In this document: positions 1 through 10,288 of the stretch, one piece after another
How positions within the stretch are numbered: position 1 is the stretch's first letter
How the letters are laid out: the number at the start of each line of letters is the position of its first letter
NCBI GenBank assembly: GCA_003290165.1
Contig: QNQO01000536.1
Span: forward strand, 310,001-374,000
Reading direction: 5' to 3'
Length of the DNA: 64,000 nucleotides
DNA from: Berberis thunbergii
Lineage: Eukaryota; Streptophyta; Magnoliopsida; Ranunculales; Berberidaceae
Position numbers and translations under genes: made by a program
The notes under the pieces: generated by a model
The model's input: only the letters and a program-made list of their open reading frames with translations
Told to the model about the DNA's origin: nothing
Database searches by the model: none

Positions 1-483
1 AACTAAATAAAATAAACAAATCAAATAATACTAATACTACTTCCATCACTAGTCTGGAAACCCAACAGATTAGTTTGATTAAGATCAAGAATGTCCTTGA
101 TTTAGGATGAGTTGAAAGATACATGTCTTTTGTTGGTTGTAATTTTAAGTCTTATATGAGTCACTGTTGAGAGCTTTATTTTAGAGTTTTTCTTATCTTT
201 GTCTTCCGGATCGTTGTTCTCAATTTTCATCTTTTCAGACATCCTTCTCAAGATGCAATTTTCTCAAGATGCAATTTTCTCATTACAAGTCTGACACCTA
301 CAGAGGCCATTCTGAAACTTTTATGATATAGTATAATATTCATTACTATCATAATTTGTAATTCTTTCTTTGAAGGAGTATGTCCGTGTGATTGCTATTG
401 TCAAGGTTTTTCCTTTGCTAATCATGGTCTTTTCATTACCGTCTAATAATTCTGATTTTAACTTTGCCTAATTCTCATATCAG
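1..483 (+). other. Intron of the callose synthase gene (5' part outside window)
   Basis: No callose synthase exon is recognisable before the acceptor CAG at 481-483, so this is the 3' part of an intron longer than 480 bp. It holds a 16-bp direct tandem duplication at 245-276 (unit TTCTCAAGATGCAATT) and is otherwise AT-rich and unremarkable. Confidence 0.75.
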
Positions 484-596
484 GGTCCGGTTCCATTATG
501 GTCATCCAGATGTTTTTGACAGATTGTTTCACCTTACAAGAGGGGGTATCAGTAAAGCATCCAAGATAATCAATTTGAGCGAGGACATATTTGCAG
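484..596 (+). CDS. CALS: Callose synthase exon (first in window)
   Basis: Enters in phase: base 484 completes a codon, then 37 codons encode VRFHYGHPDVFDRLF through SEDIFA, and base 596 opens the next glycine codon. Acceptor is CAG at 481-483. The downstream donor reads CAG|GCATGA, a GC rather than a GT. Confidence 0.88.
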
Positions 597-3500
597 GCAT
601 GATTGGAACCGTCATTCAATAGCCATTTTGTAGTTGGTAGCTTTCATTAAATATAACTTCCATATTGGATGAAATGTGCATTGCAGGTTTCAACTCTACA
701 CTTCGTGAAGGAAATGTTACTCATCATGAATACATGCAAGTTGGTAAAGGGAGGGATGTGGGCCTTAACCAGATTTCACTGTTTGAAGCAAAGATAGCAA
801 ATGGAAATGGCGAGCAGACACTTAGCCGTGACATCTATAGGCTTGGGCATCGTTTTGATTTTTTCCGAATGTTATCATGTTATTTCACGACGGTGGGATT
901 TTACGTCAGTACCTTGGTAAGTGTAATGTTTTTAAATACATAAATTTCGTTTATTGTATATGATTATTGAATTGTTTATTTTTATTTTGGCAGGTGACTG
1001 TGCTCACAGTGTATGTATTTCTCTATGGGCGTCTCTATCTGGTTCTCAGCGGACTGGAACAAGCACTGATTAGTAACCCAGCAACCAGCACCAATAGACC
1101 ACTCCAAGTGGCTCTTGCTTCTCAGTCTTTTGTGCAGCTTGGGTTTCTAATGGCATTACCTATGATGATGGAAATTGGCTTGGAAAGAGGATTCCGTACA
1201 GCTCTAAGTGAATTCATATTGATGCAGTTACAATTGGCCCCTGTGTTTTTCACGTTTTCCCTCGGTACAAAAACTCATTATTATGGAAGAACTCTGCTTC
1301 ATGGTGGTGCTGAATATAGAGCTACAGGACGTGGGTTTGTGGTGTTCCATGCCAAGTTCGCTGATAATTATAGATTTTACTCCCGCAGCCACTTTGTCAA
1401 GGGAATTGAGATGTTGATCCTACTTGTTGTGTACCAAATCTTTGGCCAAGCATATAGAAGTGGAGTGGCATATCTCTTGATCACTGGATCTATGTGGTTC
1501 ATGGTGGGAACATGGCTTTTTGCTCCCTTCCTTTTTAACCCTTCAGGATTCGAATGGCAAAAGATAGTAGATGATTGGACGGACTGGAACAAGTGGATAA
1601 GCAACCGTGGAGGGATTGGGGTCCCTCCTGAGAAAAGTTGGGAATCATGGTGGGAGAAAGAGCAAGAACATCTTCGTCATTCTGGAAAGCGTGGAATCAT
1701 TGCTGAGATTGCTTTGGCTTTGAGGTTTTTCATCTATCAGTATGGACTGGTGTACCACTTGAACATGACAAAGAAGACCAAGAGTGTTTTGGTATGTCTC
1801 TGCACCTTTACTTTAATATGCTTAACTTTTTATGTTCAAAGGGGTGTCGACAAGATCTGTTATTCTTGAACTGCAACTTTGTAAGGCAATAGTCGGTCAG
1901 AGTTTGGCAATGCCTTTCTAGATTTTGAAGCACATAACATAATTTGAAACTAGAAGAATAAAACAAAAAATATACAAATGCATGCACAAAAGTTGAATAG
2001 GGAGCAACCAGGATATGGTGCATTCATACATTGTCAAGTGTTGGCCTGATATTCTATTCTGCTTGTAAGGTATGGTGCAACTTTGGACTCATTTTTGGCG
2101 TTTTCTTTCCCGATGACTCACGAGCGGCCTTCCTATTGGATTTGGGTCTTTCTTACTTTCTGAGTAATTTAGGATAGATTCTCTATGAACATGTACCAAA
2201 TATTGATTAATTGTCAAGCAATTGAAACATTGGGTGGGTTTCTTGGTGTGTTTGGTCTTATTGAAGAGTGTTACCGACTTCTAGTATTAAGAGTAAATAA
2301 AGGACCAAATTTGATTTTTGCGTGAAAAAACTGTCTATTTGTGCTGGAATTTCTTATTTACATCTATTTGATAAATCTATCTTTGGATACCTTCACTCAA
2401 TTTCACTAAGCACTTCAGTAATAAAACAAAACAGTCCAAGTGATACAAAATCCTGAGAGGTCCAAAATGGATTTTTTATGTTTATTTTTTTTTGTAAAAC
2501 ATTTGTCTTTATTACAGACCAAGGAGTATTACAAGTCTGGGATGTCAAATATATTGTCAAGGTAGAGATTTGTCAAGCATTGTCGACATTGTTGAAGAAA
2601 ACCAAGAAAAATGACAAAAATACACTAGTCTACATTTTTTATTCTAAACAAAAGGTGGGAGTTTGTGAAATGTTAGCTAGATATGCAAAAAACCACCTTG
2701 TACTTTGAGTTTGTAATTTTCATTTATTTCTGTTTGATAAATCGAGTCGATTGTTGGATTGTTTCACGCAGCTTCTGTCGGTACAATATACATTGTTTTT
2801 CTGTTTTTTTTTCCCTTGCGCTATATTAAAACTTAAAATTTATTATCTATCTTTTGCAGGTTTATGGAGCTTCATGGCTCGTAATATTAGTCGTTTTACT
2901 AGTGATGAAGGTATGCAGCAACCATAACCTACTTATTAGTCTCTCCATTAAAAAAAACCATTCCTTTCAGCATCTTCGCTTTGAGATTTATAATAAGAAA
3001 ACCCTTTAATTACAAGTGCAGTTAGCAAATGCATATACCTGACTCTGATGAGAATGAATTGGTTTTCTGCAGACTGTGTCCGTTGGAAGAAGAAAATTCA
3101 GCGCTGACTTTCAGCTGGTGTTCCGATTAATCAAGGGTCTTATTTTCCTAACATTTATTTCAATTCTCATCACTTTGGTTGCAGTTCCCCATATGACAGT
3201 GCAGGATATCGTTGTATGCATTCTCGCCTTCTTGCCAAGCGGTTGGGGATTGCTTTTGGTTAGTGAAATACTATCAACCCATCCTAATCTCTTCTTGCTT
3301 CCATGATTATGCTTTGTTTTAATGTGTTAATTAATTTCTTGACTTTCATTTGTTTTCTCAGATTGCACAAGCTTGTAAGCCTCTTGTTCATCATGCTGGA
3401 TTTTGGGGATCAGTGCGAACACTTGCTCGTGGCTATGAAATTGTTATGGGTTTACTTTTGTTCACTCCAGTTGCATTTCTTGCCTGGTTCCCATTTGTTT

Positions 3501-3610
3501 CAGAATTCCAGACGCGAATGTTGTTTAACCAAGCATTCAGTCGAGGTCTACAGATCTCCCGTATTCTCGGTGGACAAAGAAAGGAGCGCTCATCAAGCAA
3601 CAAGGAGTAG
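484..3610 (+). CDS. CALS: Callose synthase (1,3-beta-glucan synthase), C-terminal 541 residues, 5'-truncated by window
   Basis: Plasma-membrane GT48 enzyme that makes callose from UDP-glucose in cell plates, plasmodesmata, pollen walls and wounds. Six exons join in frame: 484-596, 687-916, 994-1791, 2860-2910, 3073-3258 and 3362-3610 (stop TAG). They encode the end of the glucan synthase domain (VRFHYGHPDVFDR, then FNSTLREGNVTHHEY and VGKGRDVGLNQIS) followed by the multi-helix C-terminal membrane region and a basic tail ending near SSSNKE. The family is about 1,900-1,950 aa, so roughly the last 28% is here. The dense intron pattern and the tail fit the CalS1/2/3 class better than the few-intron CalS12 type; that is family knowledge, not proof. 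No stops or frameshifts appear in the joined exons, so the gene looks functional. The first intron visible has a GC donor. Confidence 0.93.
687..916 (+). CDS. CALS: Callose synthase exon
   Basis: Begins after TTGCAG (681-686) and completes the split glycine codon. It encodes FNSTLREGNVTHHEYMQVG through FYVSTL, which covers the end of the catalytic loop and the start of a membrane helix. Donor is GTAAGTG at 917, phase 0. Confidence 0.93.
994..1791 (+). CDS. CALS: Callose synthase exon (largest in window, 266 codons)
   Basis: Acceptor GGCAG at 989-993, donor GTATGTC at 1792. It encodes VTVLTVYVFLYGRLYLVLSG through MTKKTKSVL. It contains several hydrophobic helices and a tryptophan-rich segment (WQKIVDDWTDWNKW) typical of the cytosolic loop near the C-terminus. 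Confidence 0.94.
2860..2910 (+). CDS. CALS: Callose synthase micro-exon (17 codons)
   Basis: Short exon encoding a single hydrophobic helix (VYGASWLVILVVLLVMK). It is flanked by CTTTTGCAG and GTATGCAG and is in phase with both neighbours. It is recognisable from the family order of C-terminal helices. Confidence 0.9.
3073..3258 (+). CDS. CALS: Callose synthase exon (62 codons)
   Basis: Acceptor CTGCAG at 3067-3072, donor GTTAGTG at 3259. It encodes TVSVGRRKFSADFQLVFRL through SGWGLLL: the conserved VGRRKFSADFQL segment and two membrane helices. Confidence 0.93.
3362..3610 (+). CDS. CALS: Callose synthase terminal exon
   Basis: Acceptor TCTCAG ends at 3361. It encodes 82 residues from IAQACKPLVHHAGFWGSV through two further membrane helices to the basic tail, then TAG at 3608-3610. 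The length and tail match a normal family C-terminus. Confidence 0.94.
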   Translation: MAQACKPLVHHAGFWGSVRTLARGYEIVMGLLLFTPVAFLAWFPFVSEFQTRMLFNQAFSRGLQISRILGGQRKERSSSNKE

Positions 3611-4143
3611 ATCCTTTCAGCATCATTGTCAGCACCAAGCAGCCTGGGTATTCATCCAGAAAACATCTGTTTAATTTGATAGAATTGTTAGATGTAACAT
3701 TTTGTTGTGTGTAGACTAGGAAGGGGTAGAGCGATGTACACCAGTGCTACCCTATCATGGTTTCCGTCAATTTTCGTTTGATGGTTCAAGAGAAACATAG
3801 GTAGATGATTTATAAAAAAATCAATCTTCCATTGTATATTAACTGAGATCGATGGTCCTTTGGGTTCTACAAAAGTTACTAATATAATATTAGATGGATG
3901 TACAAAATTTTCAATCATGAAATAATAGAGGCACCCTAATGTTGCCAGAAATTTTCGTTTTAACAGCCAAAATTAACATTTTGTTAGCCCATCTCCCCTC
4001 TCAATACAACTTACCAATAGTCCCAGAAGTTTCTCTACCAAGTACGCTTTGGAGCTAGGTTCAGGGTAATATTTTTGCTATACAGTTTCTGAATTTTACT
4101 TGGGGTTTCATAGACGATCTTGTCCTATAAAAACTAGTGATTT
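3611..4143 (+). other. Callose synthase 3' UTR and intergenic spacer
   Basis: Non-coding. The first about 300 bp are the likely 3' UTR. A weak AATAAT-type poly(A) signal lies near 3919. The rest, up to the LTR element at 4144, shows nothing recognisable. Confidence 0.6.
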
Positions 4144-4432
4144 TGTCACATGCCTGATGGTTTACATGGGAAATGGAGAGAGACTAAAAATTCTTTTTAG
4201 TCAATTTTGTTGTCCTAACAGAATAACTAAAATTCGGATTGTAATATACCACATTTCTTCAGTTGGCTGTGGTCCTGATAGGTTGTTGAGAAGATGAACT
4301 CCCATTTAGGGATGTAGAGAAAGGAGAAAATATAGTGAGTTTTGATAATAAAATTAGGGCTCAAGATGGGCAGAACTTTGTTTCCAATCCATTTCATTGT
4401 GGTTGTAGATCAACTCACCTGTAGAACAGGAC
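4144..4432 (+). repeat. 5' LTR of the gypsy element
   Basis: Begins TGTCACAT and shares blocks with 7332-7470 and 8961-9056. Shared blocks include the segments around AACTAAAATTCGG, GAAGATGAACTCCCAT and GGGCAGAACTTTGTTTCCAA. It has diverged substantially, so the insertion is old. Confidence 0.75.
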
Positions 4433-4434
4433 AG

Positions 4435-4446
4435 TGGTATCAGAGC
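4435..4446 (+). promoter_or_regulatory. Primer-binding site (initiator tRNA-Met type)
   Basis: TGGTATCAGAGC directly follows the 5' LTR. This is the usual plant retrotransposon primer site complementary to the 3' end of initiator tRNA-Met. Confidence 0.85.
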
Positions 4447-4473
4447 GGTCAATCTTTTGGATTTATCTTCACT

Positions 4474-5030
4474 ATGGCCGACGGAACTTGGTTGAAGGAG
4501 GTGGAAGTGTTAGCAAAGAAGAGTAAACAGAGGTGGACTGATTTGCAGAATTAGATCTCTAGATTGGCAGAAGGTTTCAGTGAGGAAAGACAAGCTAGAG
4601 AGCAAGGAGAGAAGAGGCGTCAGGAGCGATCTGAACAGCTCTTCCAACTTCCTCAGGTGAATGCACCGAACTAGAGAAACAAAGCATTTGAGGAAGGAGA
4701 AACTTGCAGAGTAAGAAATCGTGAGGAGATGACAGCACCACAAATCACAGCCCCACCAGATTTTCGTGTTGATGATTCGAGCAAGTTTTTTGAATTGTCA
4801 AGTTTGATTTTCTCCAATTTGATTTTCTGTATCTGGAAGCAAAGGCTAATTCATGGTTCTTAGATTATCAAGAAGGCAAGGAGTTCATTGATTGTGATAT
4901 ATTTAGTGAGGAGGATATTGGGCAAGACAATTATGTGGGACGTTTTAATAAGTTGACACAAACCAGTTCTGTAGAGGATTACTACGAGAAATTTGAAGAA
5001 TTCAAAGCCTTGATGGTGATTATTGATTAA
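4474..5030 (+). pseudogene. gag remnant of the gypsy element
   Basis: Opens at ATG 4474 with a charged, coiled-coil-like N-terminus, then a stop after about 26 codons and further stops. Beyond them, residues such as EDYYEKFEEFKALM near 4975 match the conserved retrotransposon gag fold. The reading frame shifts several times, so no protein is expected. Confidence 0.75.
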
Positions 5031-5059
5031 AAATAAGCAGCTTACAGAGTAGTAGTTTG

Positions 5060-7302
5060 TGTTGAGTTTCCTAAGTGGAGTGAAGGAAGAACTTAGGGCA
5101 TTGCTTGTGTTTTTTGATGATATCTTGGTCTATAGCAAAGGCATGGAGGAACAGATTCAACACTTGAGACTCACGCTCCAAAGCCTCAAACAACACACTC
5201 TATTTGCCAAGCTCTCCAAGTGTAGTTTTGATCAAGAGAAATTAGAATAAGGTGTTTCTGTTGATCCTACCAAGATTGAGGTTATGCGTAATTGGCCAAA
5301 GTCCCACACACTTAAGCAATTAAGAGGGTTCTTCACTGGTTACTATAGGAAATATGTTAAAGGGTATGGGAATATTAGCACACCCATCACTACAATGCTC
5401 AAGAGTGATAGTTTTCAGTGGTGTAAGGAAGTGGAGGAAGCCTTCGAGCAGCTCAAACAGGCCATGACTACAACACCGGTACTAGCTCTTCCGGACTTCA
5501 CTAAACCTTTCATATTGAAAATTGATGCTTGCTCAAGGGGAGTTGATGCAGTTCTCATGCAGGAAGGGAAGCCAATTGCATATTTCAGCAAAGCATTGCG
5601 ATGGCAGTTACCTATGAGAAAGACTTTTAGCTATTGTGATGGCGGTTACAAAATGGAAGTTTGATTTGTTAGGGACTCGTTTCATTATTAGTACTGATCA
5701 ACAAAGCATCGAATATTTTATGAAACAAAGGATCACCACACTTACGCAACAAAGGTGGCTTACGAAGCTCCTTGGCTATGACTATGAGAGATCCAATATA
5801 AAAAAAAGGGGCAGAAAATCGTGCAGCAGATGCATTATCCAAAATTACCACGGCGAACACTTCATGTTGTGTGGTCTTAGGGGTTCAACCTCCACTTCAT
5901 GTTGTGTGGTCTTAGGGGTTCAACCTCAATGGTTGCAAGAAGTATCACAAAGTTATAAACATGACCAGGTAACTCAACAACTCATTTCTCATCTCTTATA
6001 GGCACCTAACATCAAAGGTAAATACTCTTGTGCTAATGGGCTTGTCAAGTACAAACAACAACTTTACATTGGTAGTTTTAATGGTTTATGAAACAAGCTT
6101 TTGAATGTTATATATGGGTCTCCACTGGGTGGACATTCGGGTATTCAGGGGACTTATTACAGAGCAAAGTTATACTTTCACTGGCCTGGGCTTAAACAAG
6201 ATGTGATCAGTTTCGTTACTTCTTGCGATGTGTGCCAAAGAAACAAGGGTGAACATGTTTTTTCTCCAGGTTTATTGCAACCATTACCCTTGCCAGACCA
6301 AACATTACTATGGATTTCGTGGAAGGGTTGCCCAAGTCAGACAACGAGACTGTTGTAATGGTGGTGGTCGATAGACTTACGAAATATGCCCATTTCATTG
6401 GGTTGCAACACCCATACACTGCTGCCCGTGTCGCCAAGTAGTTCAAGTCCAATGTATATAAACTACATGGACTTTCCCTCATCCATTGGTTCAGACAGCG
6501 ACAAGGTATTTATAAGCTCATTTTGGCAAGACTTATTTCGGGCTTTAGATACAAACCTCCATCTTAGCACCGCATATCACCACAAACCGATGGTCAACCG
6601 GAAAGGGTGAATTCATGTCTTGAACAATGGTCATAAACAAAAAAGCTGGTTTAAATGGTTGGCTCTGCTGAATGGTGGTATAACACCAATTACCACACAT
6701 GTTTAAAGATGCCCCCATTCCAAGCCTTATATGGGTACTCTCCATCACAACTATCCCTTCCTGTTGACTCTACCATTACCACTTGTACAGTGGCAGACTA
6801 TCTCAAGCAAAGGCGAATCATGATGGATCTACTTAAGGAATTGGTGAAAGCTCAATAGCAAATGAAGTTATATGCCGACAAGAAAAGAACTGACAGGGGG
6901 TTTGCACTTGGAGACTGGGTTTGTCTTAAGTTGCAGCCATATCAACAAACTTCAGTTGCCATTCGAAAGAATCTCAAGCTCTCAGCCAAATTTTATGGGC
7001 CCTTTCAAATAATTGAAAAAATTGGCAATGTCGCCCACAAGCTCCAACTTCCCCAAGGTTCAAGAATAGACAACGTGTTTCATGTGTCTCAGCTCAGGAA
7101 ATGCATGAGAGAACATGTTACTCCTACTCCCCACCTCCCAATGGTAGACTGTGAAGGGCAGTTCTTGGTGGAACCTGTTTCTATTTTTGCTAGAAGATTG
7201 ATTCCTCGACATAATCAACCAGTGACTCAAGTCTTGGTGCAGTGGTCTTCTTCGGAAAATTGGTCCCATATGGCTGCCAATTTCCCTAACTTTCATCCTT
7301 GA
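5060..7302 (+). pseudogene. pol remnant: RT (3' half), RNase H, integrase, chromodomain-like tail
   Basis: In order: the RT active-site region VFFDDILVYSK (near 5108) and thumb; an RNase H-like segment with FILKIDACSRGVDAVL (5510-5560); integrase zinc-finger residues with GHSG and CDVCQRNK (6130-6245); a broken integrase core (6310-6860); and 6862-7302, a 146-residue open segment ending in a weak chromodomain-like motif (VLVQWSSSENWS). The chromodomain tail places it among chromoviruses. Multiple frameshifts and stops are present. A direct duplication of about 35 bp lies at 5864-5932. Confidence 0.85.
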
Positions 7303-7470
7303 GAACAAGGGTGTTAAAAAGGGAATGGTAGTGTCACATAGGAAATGCAAGAGTGAGGCTATAAAAGGACTTTTTCTGTTGTCCAAATAGTATAACTGAA
7401 ATTCGGATTTAATACACCACGTGTCCATCAGTTGGCAGTGTTTGTTGAGAAGAGAAGATGAACTCCCATA

Positions 7471-8960
7471 TAGGGGTGGGCACGGGACGGGATGGGACGA
7501 GATATACCCATCCCGTTCATACGGGATCGGGACGGGACGGGATGGGAAAAACCTCATTCCGACCTCGTCCCATCCCAAACGGGCTCAGGACGAGATCAAC
7601 GTGCTGTTTGTGACTGCTGTGAAGATTATCATCATATAAGAGCGTGAAAAATAACTATTGATGTGGTGGGCACGAGACGGGATGGCGCTTACAAGTTTAG
7701 TGAACTCAAGCAGTAAACCAGGCTTTACAACTTCAGTCATTTGAGGTTGGCATTTTGTTGCTTAAGTTAATTGTACGTGTATTAAGTTGCACATCATATT
7801 TTATGAACAATGATGTCAAAATGGATAGAGGCGTTATCTGTGAATGCTCTAAACTGCTTTTATATAGCAAATGGGGCGAGGGAAATTAATACCATACAGC
7901 AGGAACAATTCAAAGAAAAGTTAGATATTTTCTTTTGGTTAAACTTCATGTTTGTGCATTAAACACGTTTTTAATCATGTTCTACTTCTTCAAACTTATA
8001 TTGTCCTCAATGTGTGGCGTTGAATTTGTCTAAAAGAATATAGTGTTTTTAAGAAGAAAGCATGCATGGTTACAGAAATCAAACATCCATTAGAAGCGGG
8101 GTACATTTATTTTTCCTTTTATTGATCTTTATATCTTAACTTTGCTATTTCTGATATGGATCAGGTGACTTCCAGTACTGTTGACTTCATTGTCATTTCA
8201 CAGCCGCAAGAAAATATGGACGGCGCACCAGATACCACTCGGCTGTTTTCTCATCACATGTGCCATTGCAGGCAAAATTCATCCTTCAATGAAATTTTTG
8301 CGTCTGATTCGTTTTCCTTTTGTCAAGTTTATATACTGATCTTTTTTCCAATGATATATGTATCTCTAGTGTTGCAAGCGCAAGCCCAGTTTGGTGGTTA
8401 ATGGATGGACCTAGAACTGTATATCACGACTTCTCTACATCTTTCTGGAAATTAAACTTCGTATGGTCATTCAATACTCATCTAGCAACATTGCTTCTGT
8501 TCGACTAAATGCCCATGATCCATCACCCAGCGTTGGTCAATCAAGAGATGTAGCAACATCACCTAAATCTTCTGTTGCTTCTACAAATCAAGAAGGATGG
8601 CACGATGTGTCATTACTAATCGTGTTTACATGAATAGAAAAAAGAAATCGGGTGTGGTACAAGCCATACTCATGCATGAAAGTTGGCTTAACATCGTAAA
8701 TATCTCTTACTTTCTCGACTAAACTTGGTTCCATATTTTGGTCTATTAAATAAATAAATAAATATATTAATAATAAATATTAAAAAATTAGCTCGGGACG
8801 GGATTGGCGGGATTGAAAATCTTAATCCCATCCCATCCCATTTTAGATCGGGACAGGACGGGATCGGGATGAAATTATTCAATCCCATTAAGATCCGGAA
8901 AAATCGGGACGGGACGGGACGGAACGGGATCGAGATCGCGGGATGGGATGCCCACCCCTA
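7471..8960. mobile_element. Non-autonomous hAT element, 1,490 bp, copy 1 of the GGGACGGGATGGG family
   Basis: Terminal inverted repeats TAGGGGTGGGCA / TGCCCACCCCTA are flanked by a perfect 8-bp target duplication CTCCCATA (7463-7470 and 8961-8968), diagnostic of the hAT superfamily. Both subterminal regions carry many GGGACGGGATGGG-like repeats, typical of hAT transposase-binding arrays. No transposase is encoded. The interior (about 8150-8640) contains exon-like sequence. Confidence 0.9.
8150..8640 (+). other. Exon-like islands inside the hAT element (possible captured gene fragment)
   Basis: Two short open stretches of higher complexity are flanked by splice-like sites. One lies near 8165-8272 (STVDFIVISQPQENMDGAPD...). 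The other spans about 8370-8640 (PVWWLMDGPRTVYHDFSTS..., then, in another frame, RLNAHDPSPSVGQSRD...). Codon-like composition differs from the surrounding AT-rich filler. I do not recognise the parent gene. Capture of host exons by hAT or Mutator elements is known; that it happened here is inference. Confidence 0.35.
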
Positions 8961-9134
8961 CTCCCATATATTATAGGGATGTAGATAAATGAGAAAATTA
9001 GGGTTCAATTTGGGCAGAACTTTGTTTCCAATCTGTTTCATTGTTGTTGTAAAACAAGATTGTTTGGTCATGAATGGTGGCAACTACATTACCATTAGTA
9101 GAGAGGAGAAACAAAAATCTATTCCCTCTGCATG

Positions 9135-9970
9135 CAGTGACGGAGCTAGGATTTTCGTTGAATGGGGGCAGAGTGATGAGTCATATTTAACTAATGATAA
9201 TATAATAATTAAGTACTTTAATATAATTTTTGTTAAATTTTGAACAATACATAAATAACTATACAAAACACCAATTGCTAAACAAAACTTCATCTAATCC
9301 ACGGGTGAGGAAAATTGATCTAATAATCTACTTTGTAGGTGCACAAGAGATAAATATATAGAGGACGGCGGCACACTTGCTTTTCAAATATCCATAACAA
9401 GGCGAGAACTCGACATCGTGCAATTCTATTGATTTGGGCAATTCATTTGGTATATAAAGTTAAGGGCCAAAAATACTAATGGGTCATTTCTCCAAAGTAA
9501 TCCTATGAATAAAATACTAAACTAGATCTTGATATACAAATTCATCTCGAGAAAATACTTTAAAAACATTATTCTTCTTCAAAGCAGAAAAAAGAGGTTG
9601 GGGCGTCGATGGGAAAGGAAAATAAATCAAACAGAGAGAGAATGAAAGGAAGAGAAGTGGAGGCAAAGCGGTTGTTGTTCTCGTAGTAAACATTTTTTTT
9701 ACCCATAACCCTCCCCATCTCATGCCGCCGACCGAGTTCGAACCCGTGACGTGTGATTCCATACGCTATACCTCTACTAACTCAGCTAGTACACTTTTAC
9801 CAGTAAACAAATAGAGGGTAAAGAAAAGAAGAAAGGGAGGAACGGAGTTGTTAGTGTCACTGAGAATAGTGGAAGAGGAGAAGGGGTGGGGCGGAATGGC
9901 GCCGTCGATTGCAAGTTAGGCAAATCGAGTTTTTTTTCTAAAGTCCTTGACCCACGTAAATCCGTCCCTG
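9135..9970. mobile_element. Non-autonomous hAT element, 836 bp, CAGTGACGGAGC family
   Basis: The ends are CAGTGACGGAGCTAGG and ATCCGTCCCTG. They are flanked by a perfect 8-bp target duplication TCTGCATG at 9127-9134 and 9971-9978. AT-rich interior without transposase. A minus-strand SINE sits inside (9693-9801). Confidence 0.88.
9693..9801 (-). mobile_element. tRNA-derived SINE nested in the hAT element
   Basis: On the minus strand it reads a box A-like segment (TAGCTGAGTTAGTAG), a box B GGTTCGAACTC and an A-rich tail. It is bracketed by the direct repeat AGTAAACA (9685-9692 and 9802-9809). It resembles plant tRNA-related SINEs with internal pol III promoters. It is not a tRNA gene because no cloverleaf can be completed. 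Confidence 0.72.
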
Positions 9971-9978
9971 TCTGCATG

Positions 9979-10279
9979 CATTAATATATTGATAAGTATG
10001 AGAAGTGGCTATGATTCACCAAAATGATTAATCTATTCCCTCTGCCTGCATAAAATCTTGATAAAGTATGGGCAGGGGATATGCTTAACCAAAAAGATTG
10101 CAATCGAAAAAATTGTAATTTTCATGCCTACAAGACTCTATTTTTTGTAAAATAAAAAAAACTTATTTTTCCCCTAAGAAACAGTTTTCATAATTTTTGT
10201 AACAAAACGATAGGATAATGATCATCATAATTCTTTTAAGAAAATTTTATTTAAAATCAAGTACACTTTTATTGTCCAA
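9979..10279. other. Unassigned AT-rich spacer
   Basis: Between the hAT and Mutator-like elements. Contains a second CTATTCCCTCTGC block (about 10033) similar to the sequence just left of the hAT element. Nothing else recognised. Confidence 0.5.
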
Positions 10280-10288
10280 TTTCAAAAA

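Larger units (their letters stand above)
4144..9056 (+). mobile_element. Degenerate Ty3/gypsy chromovirus-type LTR retrotransposon with nested hAT insertion
   Basis: An LTR element in the plus direction: 5' LTR 4144-4432, primer-binding site at 4435, gag from 4474, RT, RNase H, integrase and a C-terminal chromodomain-like segment to 7302, purine-rich tract at about 7310-7331, 3' LTR from 7332. The protease and the first half of RT are absent: gag ends at about 5030 and the sequence resumes at the RT catalytic motif near 5115, an internal deletion. Many stops and frameshifts make it non-functional. The 3' LTR is split by a hAT element (7471-8960). Clean target duplications were not found, so the outer ends are approximate. 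Confidence 0.85.
7332..9056 (+). repeat. 3' LTR of the gypsy element, split by a hAT insertion
   Basis: Two LTR pieces, 7332-7470 and 8961-9056, rejoin to match the 5' LTR when the hAT element and one copy of its 8-bp target duplication are removed. This sets the order of events: gypsy first, hAT later. Confidence 0.78.

Noticed and set aside
597..612. Alternative GT donor at about 611 for the callose synthase exon
   Set aside because: It would add 14 bases, shift the frame and insert residues absent from the family.
665..943. Independent small protein starting near 665
   Set aside because: The frame is the callose synthase exon 687-916 with intron read-through on both sides.
7060..7578. 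172-codon minus-strand open frame
   Set aside because: Antisense to the chromodomain-end of the gypsy pol and the hAT terminal repeats.
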